In this document: piece by piece, positions 42,449 through 51,310 of the stretch
How positions within the stretch are numbered: position 1 is the first letter of the stretch
Layout of the letters: each line of letters begins with the position of its first letter
NCBI RefSeq assembly: GCF_019925205.1
Contig: NC_083565.1
Coordinates: forward strand, 19,620,241-19,684,240
Length of the DNA stretch: 64,000 nucleotides
Origin: Metopolophium dirhodum
Lineage: Eukaryota > Arthropoda > Insecta > Hemiptera > Aphididae
Direction of reading: 5' to 3'
The notes under the pieces: generated by a model
Seen by the model: the letters and a program-made list of their open reading frames with translations, nothing else
Databases searched by the model: none
What the model was told of the DNA's origin: nothing
Program-made: the position numbers and the translations under genes

Positions 42449-42735
42449 TGTGTAACAGAAAGACCTGATAAATGAAATAACTTTGATTATAATTTAAAGA
42501 CGCTTGCTCAATACTGAAAATAAATTAAATTGTTTTACATTTTTTTTGGAAAAATTACAAATATACAATTTGTAAATCTAATGTTTAGATACATTTTGAT
42601 GGTAAAAACGTTTATTTAAGTCAAATAATATCTTATTTTTACAATTTTTTTAAAGATCAATATATTTTTGAAGTAAGTAATTTGAAACGTAATAAATTAC
42701 TTTGTTCAAAATATTCTTTTTAGGAATTTCCTGAC
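42449..42735 (+). mobile_element. MITE fragment related to the one at 57085-57495
   Basis: It begins GTGTAACAGAAAGACCTGA and continues TAAATGAAATAACTTTGATT. Reading the minus strand from about 57495 gives the same succession: AGTAACAGGAAGACCAGA, CAAATGAAATAATTTTTG, later TTTTGATGGTAAAA, TTTATCTAAGTCAA and TTTTTGGGAATTTGCTGTC against TTTTTAGGAATTTCCTGAC here. The far inverted repeat is missing or unrecognisable here, so this is a one-ended or decayed copy. No coding capacity. Confidence 0.55.
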
Positions 42736-42739
42736 TTGA

Positions 42740-44810
42740 GTTTATTTTTAAATTGTTTATTATCCGTATAGTTTTCTTTGACCTATTGTCAATTTTTTAT
42801 TTTTATTTTTCAGGTCTTTTTGTTACATCCTGTACCTATATAGATTATAAGTATAAAATATTATGCAGATTCCATACGACCTATTATATATTTATAGCCG
42901 TCACTCCAGCAAACACATCACGTATAGTTAATTATAATTAACTATTGCAAAAGAGATAGGCGCATTTACCTTAAAAAAAAAAAAACATGTTAGGTTATTA
43001 TTCTGTTTTGACTGAACAAATTGTAAAAAATCACAATATGTAACGTGTACAGTTTTCAATATTGTATAAGCCACAAGGGTTCGAGGGAATCGTTGCAATA
43101 AGTACGGGTTTCCGTGGCCATCAGTGCATTCTTACAGAGCTTTCCGAATTTATATTTATTAATTCGTCAGCAGTACCTATATAGAGGTGAGAGTGTGTAA
43201 CAATGTTATAGTTTCCTTCCGATTAGCACTCGCAAATGGAAGTGAGAAAAACTGGTCGTAGCTCAATATATTGACCCTATTGCAGACCGTTCGCGTACAT
43301 TAGTCATTAATTACATGATATTAAAAATATCTACTGCGCGGGAAACTAAGCACATTTTTCGTTCTAATTATTTTGTATTGTTCTTTGGTAGAAACTATTT
43401 ACAATTCGGGTTATATTACAATAATATATATATAGTATTTATACATTATGGACAATGTTAACAGATAACAATTGTCGGACAATGTCGTCGATACGAACCA
43501 TTGAGTATTCGCTAATGTTCGTTTTTAAAATGTCTACTGCAGTTTTCGTCTATTGATATAGAATTGAAAATAAATGTTTTGATTTTTTTTTTTTGAAAAT
43601 TGATAGTCAGAAAAAAAGTCTTAACCAATAGGTGCAATAATGTTTCAAATTTTTAAGTCAAGTCTTGGCATTAAATATCAAATTTGATATAAAATATATC
43701 AATTTATTATAATATTATTAGTATAGCATATGATTTAATAAAATATATTATATATTATTTGTTTTATAAAAGTAAGGCTTGGCATCAAGGCTATTGGGCA
43801 GTGTGACGACATGTTAAACTAATTTAATACCCGTTGTATTGTTGTATATTTTACCGGTACCTATCTAATTATATAAATATTTTTCAAAATATATTAATCA
43901 ATTAATTTGTTATTAATCCACTGAAATCGTTATTTTCGAGTGTTAATTAATATTAATATTTAAAGTGCCACGATCAAAATAATAATTCTTTTATAAAAAA
44001 CAAAAAAAAAATTTGCACAATTTTATCCTGTGCTCGATATGTAAATACAATACCAAATAATTGTTATCTGCAGATACCATAATATATCATGGTATTATAG
44101 TTCATCGATAACGTCTAAACTTACGATTATATAGGTACGGCCAATCTATATATTTATAAAAGGCAATGGTGTGTGTGTGTGAGAGCTATCCACAGCCGCA
44201 AGCCGTGTCTATTGCACTCGTACGTGCCGGTTTTGAAATTAGGTACATATATGTAAGTAATCCTATACCGAGGATGTGCACCTTGAAGCCAATTTTCCGA
44301 AATTCTCATTTTAAAGAGAGGCTCACACGGGGATTTGTTGGCGAAAACGAATATTATTTTGTTTGCAGAGGGTCGCCATTGGTTACAAAATTAAAATAGC
44401 TGTTAGAATCGGATTCGATTTTAGACACTTATTTGGTCAAAACCACCCGAGAGACTGTGTTAACAATATGACCGGTAATTATTACTACATTTAACGGAGT
44501 TATCAAGACAGCTGGTTATAAATCCACTGGCATTATTTAACTAGTCACGGGCAGCAGTTAGTATTATAATATTATCATAATATTATATTTATGCACTTAA
44601 TACATTGCATGCGGATCAAATCGGTATTCCATTACGGTTTATAACTGCAGTTTACTTATTGTTTTTATTTTGTAAACAGATTGACTATATATATACATTT
44701 AAAAAAAAAACTGCAGTTTAAGCTATAATAATATTATTGAAAGTGTATAACATGTACGAAAAACAACAGCAGCTGCGTGCGTTATTTCTATATAGCATAA
44801 TGTATACATA
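42740..44810. other. AT-rich DNA without assignable gene
   Basis: The frame at 42753-42941 starts in a pyrimidine tract ending in TTTTTCAG, which resembles a splice acceptor, but it reaches a stop soon after. The frame at 44166-44399 shows nothing recognisable. A TG-repeat lies near 44167-44181. Confidence 0.4.
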
Positions 44811-44815
44811 CTCAC

Positions 44816-45215
44816 CCCGGAGACTAGGAGGCAGCGGTGCGAGTATAGTAGTAGTAATCGTACTAAGTTGTAGTATTCTGCGAGCACTTGGGGTGGTGGG
44901 TGTCAGTGGTCGGTGGTTGGGTGGGGGGGTGAACGTGACGCGCGTTGGGTGATGTGTGTAATAGTAACAATTTCAAATACGGACGAACGTACGAGCGAGC
45001 GACGGAACGCACGCGAAACAAATGCGATACGGGGGGCGGCGAGCGCGCGAACGGCTGCGGCCAATTTACTGGAAATCCGAGGGGAGCAGCAGCGGCGGCA
45101 ATAAGCTCCGCCGCCGCCGCCACCGCCGCCGCCGGTCGTCGCCACAGCTGGCTCAACAACCGTTACGTTGTGCCGGCGCCGACGACGATCGCTGAGTATT
45201 CCTTTTCGCCGTAGT
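44816..45215 (-). promoter_or_regulatory. CpG-rich island; probable minus-strand 5' exon and promoter
   Basis: This is the most G+C- and CpG-rich part of the window, with GCC-repeat stretches near 45108-45135 and many CGA/CGG units. Read on the minus strand it ends at CCGGG|GTGAGTATG, a strong splice donor with the cut after 44816. That combination is what a 5' untranslated first exon under a CpG-rich promoter looks like. Frames that are open here on both strands (98, 89, 80, 71 and 63 codons) are alanine-, glycine- or arginine-rich products of the skewed composition and need not be translated. If correct, the rest of the gene lies leftward across a long AT-rich intron. The strand rests on a single donor. 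Confidence 0.4.
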
Positions 45216-45415
45216 TGTATACTTGGTATAACCTAGGTATAACGGGGTGATCCGTTCAACTCGAAACAAGAGTAATTGTTATTGTTGTACACAAAACACC
45301 GACGGTTTTGAATATTATATGTTTCTCACGCGTGATTTAAATTCAATACAAAACGCCGAGACTACATTTTTGGGAAAAAAAATGTATTTAGTATTTTTTT
45401 TTTTTAAGTTTTTTA

Positions 45416-45988
45416 CTCTGTTGCAGTATGGGGAAGAGATAACCAAAAAATCATCTGGATAAGATAACAGATGATTAATTCAAAATTTATCTAGATAAGA
45501 TAAAATATAACATCATTTTTTTTTTATCTAGATAAAGATTAAAGTAATCAACTAGATAAAAAAATAGATAATTTTTTTAAAATTATATTATAAATAATGT
45601 AATTTATTAGTAATCACTAATTAGATAATATTTATTAATAAATTAATCCTTAATGTCATTTCTCAACTAAATTAATATACAATTTTAATTTTTAATACAA
45701 CTTGAATAAAAATAAAATAACAAAATAAAACTGACAATATTTCAGTAAACATTTCTTTTTTTAACTATAATAACATTGAAATTTGGAATCACTACCGGTT
45801 CTCATGAATTATTAGCTATTTCAGTTTTTTAAAATATTCTTATTATTATATTATTTATCTAGATACATTTTCACAGATAACCATTACATTTATCTAGATG
45901 AGATAATTAGATGATTTAATTATTTTTATCTAGATAAGATAATTAAATAAATAATTTTATCTAAATAATTCCCAACACTGCTCTGTTG
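45416..45988. mobile_element. hAT-type MITE with perfect 8-bp target duplication
   Basis: The element spans 45424-45980, with CTCTGTTG directly repeated at 45416-45423 and 45981-45988. The left end is CAGTATGGGGAA and the right end, reverse-complemented, is CAGTGTTGGGAA, ten of twelve matching. The inside is filled with variants of TTATCTAGATAAGATAA (near 45454, 45488, 45525, 45551, 45856, 45888 and 45929), a palindromic motif that may bind transposase. No coding capacity. A related right-end fragment lies at about 61190-61310. Confidence 0.88.
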
Positions 45989-46429
45989 AACACATTCTGA
46001 AGAAGAATATTACTCAGAGTATTCCGGAATATAGAAATAAAATCTGGGACAAGTAGTTTGTTGTACATAATACATTAGTTAAGTATAGGTATTTAAAACT
46101 TAGATGAATGCACTGATCATATCATGGGGTACCCCTGTGGCCCTGTGTCTCCAACACTCGGCTCATCGAAACTTTAAGAACTTATAAATCATAAACAACT
46201 AGTCCAAAATTCGATTTTTATACACAGGGTATACTGCAAAAAAATATTCTTCTTTGGAACAAGGGATTAAAAATGTATAATATTGTCATTGAAAACCTAA
46301 AACCTAACAACGATAAAAAAAATATTAAAAATATAATTTTTTAGAAAATGTATGAAAAAAAAAAATATTTTCAAAAACGCGAGATTTTTTTTTTTGATAC
46401 AATGAGTGTCATGCGACAAATGGATCACC

Positions 46430-46800
46430 CAGTACATGTAGGCGCCGCCGTGCAGTCTGTGTTATTTTACGCGCTCGACGTAACCGTATATTATACAACG
46501 TAAGCGACTCGTAGTTTCGTAGTATGCACCACACCATGGTTCAGGGTCGAGGTACCTATATACCGCGACCGAGTGGTGGTGTGGTTTGGTAAACAGAGGT
46601 GGCGGTCAGCGACTGCGCTCGACGAAACGCCTTGATGCAGCGGTCGGCGGCGGGGTGGTTGTAACCGCGTATACGTCGACGACGTCTGGCATACCTATAT
46701 ATTATTATTATTGTAGATATATTACGGCTATTTACACTGCAGGTAAATTCGGCGGTGGTGACGTTACCGTGAATTTTTATTTTTATATAGGGTAGCCACG
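46430..46800. other. CpG-rich block, possible promoter or 5' exon
   Basis: A second CpG-rich stretch contains GGCGCCGCCGTGCAG, repeated CGACG units and a GGTGGTGTGG string. A good plus-strand splice donor (CTGCAG|GTAAAT, cut after 46742) lies near its end. The plus-strand frame of 69 codons through it (46586-46795) reads past that donor and resembles nothing known. It may be a transcribed 5' exon. The gene is not identified. Confidence 0.3.
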
Positions 46801-46859
46801 GAAATTTTATACATATTTCGTTACGAGCGGCAAGTATATATACATATAGGTAATAATAT

Positions 46860-47405
46860 GGTAGTACCTATATTATATTATAGGGATATAAAGAATACAA
46901 TTTTGAAAATAATCGTTTTAAATTCGTTTAAACCTACAAAAAAATTTCTGAATTCGTTTATTGTCGCCACATTGAAGATATTTAATCGAAAGACGCACAC
47001 GCATATTATTATTATAAACAAAAAGATAGAATTTATAACAAACATCATATTATAACTTTTATAAGTGCATGACAGTGTGATCATGACATGTGTGATAAAC
47101 ACTTTGGTTTTCATTGATTGTAACTGTGTAAGATCTCTCGTGATTTACTGATTTAAATGAAATTAACTTATCATTTTTGAATGTATCGTACGTATTTTAA
47201 ATGTAGCGAATGCCAATATTATTTACAACTTCCTACGCTTCCTAAGCAAGAATCAATTGAAATGCTCTATTTGTTCTTATGTTATAAATCTCTTTTAGAT
47301 TTATTCAAATACATCAAATGGATAAAAATACGTGAAAAGGGTATTGTCAGTTCGGAGTGATTGATATGTTTTGTAAATCTAATTCTTATAGTATCTAATT
47401 TGTTT
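46860..47405. other. AT-rich DNA without recognisable gene
   Basis: Overlapping frames on both strands (46858-47114) are low-complexity and isoleucine-rich. Nothing else was recognised. Confidence 0.45.
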
Positions 47406-47410
47406 ATATA

Positions 47411-48068
47411 CAGTATGTTTCACTCAAATGGTAACACGAAATATTTCCGTTCAGTAACCTTGGACTGAATTGGGGATTTTTCGAGGAGCTAGGGAATACT
47501 AAAATACACATTTTGTGATCATTTTCGAATTTTTAATTCTTTTATTGTGCGCAATAAAACTTACATTTAATAGAAACACCTATTATTATTGTGTATTATT
47601 CTATAAATTGTAATAATATGTTTAAAAATAATTTAAATTAAATTTAAACTTAATTATAAAAATAAAATGTTTAACTTTATTTAAATAACCTATAAACGCA
47701 TGCCCAACCATTTATCTTGCTTCCAACCAAAAATAATAATAAAATTACAAAATACAGAACATTGAAAATTTAACAACAATTTTTTTTGTTTCATATTGGG
47801 ATGGCTGTAATTCAGTAAATTTTTGAGATAGGAAAAAAGTTTGTTTATCAAAGTTGCTTAAAAAAATAGTTTTATCGAAATCTGGTGTTGAAAATAGGTG
47901 TAAAAAATGTAAGTTTTATTGCGCATGCGAACAATAAAAGAATTAAAAATTCGAAAATGATCACAAAATGTGTATTTTAGTATTCCCTAGCTCCTCGAAA
48001 AATCCCCAATTCAATCCAAGGTCACTGAACGGAAATATTTCGTGTTACCATTTGAGTGAAACACACTG
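47411..48068. mobile_element. Tc1/mariner-type MITE with about 165-bp terminal inverted repeats
   Basis: The left arm starts CAGTATGTTTCACTCAAATGG and the right arm, reverse-complemented, starts CAGTGTGTTTCACTCAAATGG. Similarity continues inward for about 165 bases on each side (to about 47572 and from about 47903), with few substitutions. Both ends abut TATA (47407-47410 and 48069-48072), consistent with the TA target duplication of Tc1/mariner elements, and CAGT is a common terminus in that group. The interior (about 330 bp) is AT-rich and non-coding. The long inverted arms would form a strong hairpin in RNA, a potential small-RNA source. Confidence 0.85.
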
Positions 48069-48099
48069 TATACTCAACAATTACTTACTAGACTGATTT

Positions 48100-48840
48100 T
48101 CACTTAATATCAAAGATTTTTGACAACCAGGAAGTTTGAGTAAGTTGTTTGGACCATGATGTCTGATCGTAATATAATATGGTGCTGAAAAAACATTATT
48201 TTAAATGATTTTGTTGATTACGTGTCATGTAAACTATAAATTGGTCATTTTTTCAGTTTGAAGTATTTTATACAATAGGTATATCCTTACTGACTAAGGT
48301 GTTTTTTGCCATGATCTACGCCAACTTTGAAACAGAATATGGTCATATAATAATTAATAATCAATAAATTATACATTTATAAAAACGAACATTTAAACAA
48401 TATATTAATAAATTATAAACGAGTAAACGACTTACAAAACACACAAATGTTGCATACGATTCGAAAATAATTGACAATAAAGACAACCTGCAAGTAAATA
48501 AGATACATAATATAAATCATATTGCCACAAAATACGTCGTAATGACAGCAGTGCAGATTGCAGATGGTCAATAAGCAGAGAGTAAGCATAGATATTGTGA
48601 ATTATCGCAATTTGATATTTTATAGTGGCAATTTAACTATACATACTGTGCGAGGCACACCATCGGATGGCTTGCGAATCCAAATATTAGGTATTATAAT
48701 AATCACGAATTCGGAATTTCTGTTGGATATCGATTAAACAATTTGCTCTGGACCACGCATTGTAGTTTCATCCGGATCAAAGTTCCAAAGACGGTCACAA
48801 CCAGAATCTGCTTAGATATTTTTATTACAATTAATATTGT
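48100..48840. other. AT-rich DNA without recognisable gene
   Basis: Nothing identifiable. A small GC-richer piece near 48650-48680 does not fold as a tRNA by eye. Confidence 0.4.
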
Positions 48841-48849
48841 ACGGATAAT

Positions 48850-49280
48850 ACATCAATAGGTACATAATATGTGTTTGGCAAACGCCGTAAGCCTCTGGTC
48901 CAGGATGACACTCTGCAACTGTTTACTCGCACCGATAACATGACCTCCCACCCGCAGTCGAGGAGCGGTGCATTATGCCCGCCTTCTGAAATAAATGAAT
49001 ACCTAAGTAGACCGCTACCAAGTAGTTGGTGGAGCGTTGGTAACATCCACGGTGCTGGTGTTGAGGATACGCGAATAACTGTGGACCTTTATAGCTATCG
49101 GCTGCATGTGGGTGTCAATCCAACGACGAATTATTTTCGAATTCGGTGGGTGTCCGAGTGTGAAGGGCATTGTCACAGCAGCTACACGTTCCGTCGGGCC
49201 AGAAGCTTTGTCTAGTCATCTCCAAAGTCCAGTCCGTGCCACGTATATGCGCAGAGTAGGTACTTCATCATAATATCTCC
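48850..49280. other. GC-richer block, unresolved exon candidate
   Basis: The plus strand is open for 114 codons (48871-49215) and the minus strand is open in two consecutive segments. On the minus strand a good acceptor (TGCATTTACAG, exon from 49279 downward) lies at the right edge, and a second acceptor-like TTTATTTCAG precedes AAGGCGGGC near 48990. No translated segment resembles a family I know. It could be 5' untranslated exons of a minus-strand gene starting in the block at 49412-49740, or an old coding exon. I cannot decide. Confidence 0.3.
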
Positions 49281-49411
49281 TGTAAATGCAAACACGAAAT
49301 GGTGTTTGGTAAACAATTATATTATTTACAGTCGCTATTGCGATAAGGGTAAACGACACGCGAAGACGTACAGGTATATTTCTTTCTAATATTTCAAATT
49401 CAACTCACCTC

Positions 49412-49740
49412 TTAAGGGTGTAATTTACTTCTCCGCGAGTCTCTCGGCCAAACAAACAATACGGGTGGTGCGTACGTCCCCAAGTGGCTGCATGTAGTAT
49501 TTGGGAGTTCCGAGTCGATTTTTACAGGGAGATGGATGAGGTGTAGAAATTCATTTTTAAAGACGAAAACATAGAACGGCCACGGCGACCGACGCATTGT
49601 CGACGGGCAGGGGTGAGAATACTCAAGCGAAGATTGGCAAACGGTGTAATGCCAGAATACTCCAACTATTGCCCCATGGAATGCGACGCAAAAGCCGATC
49701 GATACAATGCCGGGATTCTCCAACTATTGTACCATTGACC
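49412..49740 (-). promoter_or_regulatory. GC-richer block with strong minus-strand splice donor
   Basis: On the minus strand the block ends at AAGAG|GTGAGTTG (exon end 49411), a near-consensus splice donor, and the plus strand shows no equally good one. The 103-codon minus-strand frame 49412-49723 stops just before the donor and has no recognised domain. A minus-strand 5' untranslated exon is the simplest reading, possibly spliced to the acceptor at 49280. This is inference from splice signals and composition only. Confidence 0.35.
49648..49737 (+). repeat. Tandem duplication of about 57 bp
   Basis: AATGCCAGAATACTCCAACTATTG (from 49649) recurs as AATGCCGGGATTCTCCAACTATTG (from about 49706), followed by CCCCAT and TACCAT respectively. 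The two copies are about 57 bp apart. Confidence 0.7.
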
Positions 49741-49784
49741 GGCTTATAACCGTTCGCTCGAGTTCGTGTGGGATGTCTCAAAAC

Positions 49785-49828
49785 CTGTGTCGCGTAAGTC
49801 TGCCCGGGTGGGTCTTACTACGGCACAG
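49785..49828 (+). ncRNA. Stem-loop 1 of a twin structured element
   Basis: The outer stem is CTGTGTCG (49785-49792) with CGGCACAG (49821-49828), eight pairs with one G-U. The inner stem is GTAAG (49794-49798) with CTTAC (49814-49818). The loop is TCTGCCCGGGTGGGT (49799-49813), which may close further by CCC/GGG pairing. The same 15-base loop crowns a second hairpin 128 bp downstream whose stems differ in sequence but still pair. That is evidence for a selected RNA or DNA structure, though transcription is not demonstrated and the strand is assumed. Confidence 0.45.
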
Positions 49829-49906
49829 ATGAGTGAGTGACATAGCCTATAGCCGTCGGTCGCAATGTCATTTATACGCGAGTATTAGAACTTTAATGTC
49901 CGGCCC

Positions 49907-49963
49907 GTGCTTAACTATTACGTGAGTCTGCCCGGGTGGGTCTCACAATAAGTTGATAAGCAC
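49907..49963 (+). ncRNA. Stem-loop 2 of a twin structured element
   Basis: The outer stem is GTGCTTA (49907-49913) with TAAGCAC (49957-49963), seven perfect pairs. The middle is AACTATT with AATAAGTT, paired with a one-base bulge. The inner stem is GTGAG (49922-49926) with CTCAC (49942-49946), and the loop TCTGCCCGGGTGGGT (49927-49941) is identical to stem-loop 1. The A-U pair in the middle of the first inner stem is G-C here, a compensatory change. Both outer stems are followed by AG, completing a shared GCACAG or GGCACAG string. Confidence 0.45.
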
Positions 49964-49969
49964 AGCCAA

Positions 49970-51025
49970 CAGAACGCGGTAATATTACTATGTAGTATCA
50001 CGTGAATCGCAAAAGTGCAACAGGCGACATTGATAAGGATTTATTCTGTATTTTTATAATACGATCGAAAAATAATTCGCAAAAATTCGAATACGATTTG
50101 TTTGTTATTTTCCAAACATTGAAACATAGTAACGCGTTTTCAAACGTTGTGTGGATACGATTTTATTATTATTATTATTTTTAACAAGACGTAATGATAA
50201 GTAACATTTATTGGCTTTTTAATTAAAATATAATAAAAACCCCAAATTTGCGGAAGCGCATAATTATAGAAACATACACTTGCCTAAATCAGCATGACGT
50301 GGTTTTAAGCGCGAGCTGTTATTAATTATTATTCTTCTACTGTTTAACTAAAATAAGACGTGGCTTATTATAATATATGAGTACACATTTCCAAAGATTT
50401 ATCTGTTTGAATTAACGACGACAATAATATTATATTATTTACAACCCCACAGCTTTTAAAATATTTAAAACCACTTTTACTATTCCATCGTTATCTGAAT
50501 TTCATTGAAGCATTCAATAAATCTTGTATGTAGGTATACCTAATAACAAATGTTAGATTATGGTATGCTATATAAATTCTATCTGTATCTTTTATAACAA
50601 AACGGGTACCTATCCAAATATTATTCAACTCTGCAAAAGAGCATTGTCACATCAATTTATTATGAGAATAATAATATGGTATAATAATATAGTCGCCCAT
50701 AGTTGTTTGGTATATTATATAGTTTTTAATTATATTTAGTAATAATAAGACAGTTGTTTCTGATTTTTTTTGGATAATAAATATTGAAACGGGACAAATT
50801 AATCATGACCAAAAACGAGGGTGCCAAAATTGTAAATACGGTCCTGGACCTGCACATATAAAATGGGGTATGAGTTTCATATAATGTACATATAATTGTT
50901 ATCATATAGTGTTCATATAATTTGTTGGCTAATATAAAATAATGTTTTTTTTCTCGTAAAAAATTTGCATGCTGGCTGTATATAAACAGTCACGTTTGTT
51001 ACCAATGGTGTGTGCGGCCAAAATT
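49970..51025. other. AT-rich intergenic DNA upstream of the TGS1-like gene
   Basis: No gene recognised. The open frame at 50002-50184 is AT-rich without a known domain. Confidence 0.4.
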
Positions 51026-51030
51026 TTTCC

Positions 51031-51040
51031 TATAAAAGGC
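51031..51040 (+). promoter_or_regulatory. TATA box candidate for the TGS1-like gene
   Basis: TATAAAAGGC lies about 280 bp upstream of the proposed start codon, preceded by a GC-rich GTGTGCGGCC string. It is the best TATA match upstream of the gene. A CT-rich stretch (TTTCTCTCTCTCG) follows near 51140. The transcription start is not determined. Confidence 0.35.
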
Positions 51041-51310
51041 GTAAACACACGATAAAATATGACATTTATTTCGTAGACGCCAAGCCGCTTATATATCTCA
51101 TATTATAACGCCGAGCTTGCTCTTTGAAAACCCCTATCGCGCTTTCTCTCTCTCGTGTAAAAGTATTCTGTTGTTTTTTTTTTATAATTTCTTGTAATTT
51201 TTTGTGTAATTTAAGATAAGTTAGATTTGTTTTTTTTTATTTATTTCATATTACTTAGTTTTTTTTCTGTTTTTTCTTGTTTGTTTATTTGCTTAAAGTT
51301 TTCAATAGTC

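Noticed and set aside
44863..45214. Alanine-, glycine- and arginine-rich open frames on both strands in the CpG island
   Set aside because: They are products of GCC/CGG repeats and CpG-rich composition; several overlap in different frames and none has a recognised domain.
48650..48680. tRNA-like GC-richer stretch
   Set aside because: No cloverleaf, T-loop GTTCRA motif or acceptor pairing could be formed.
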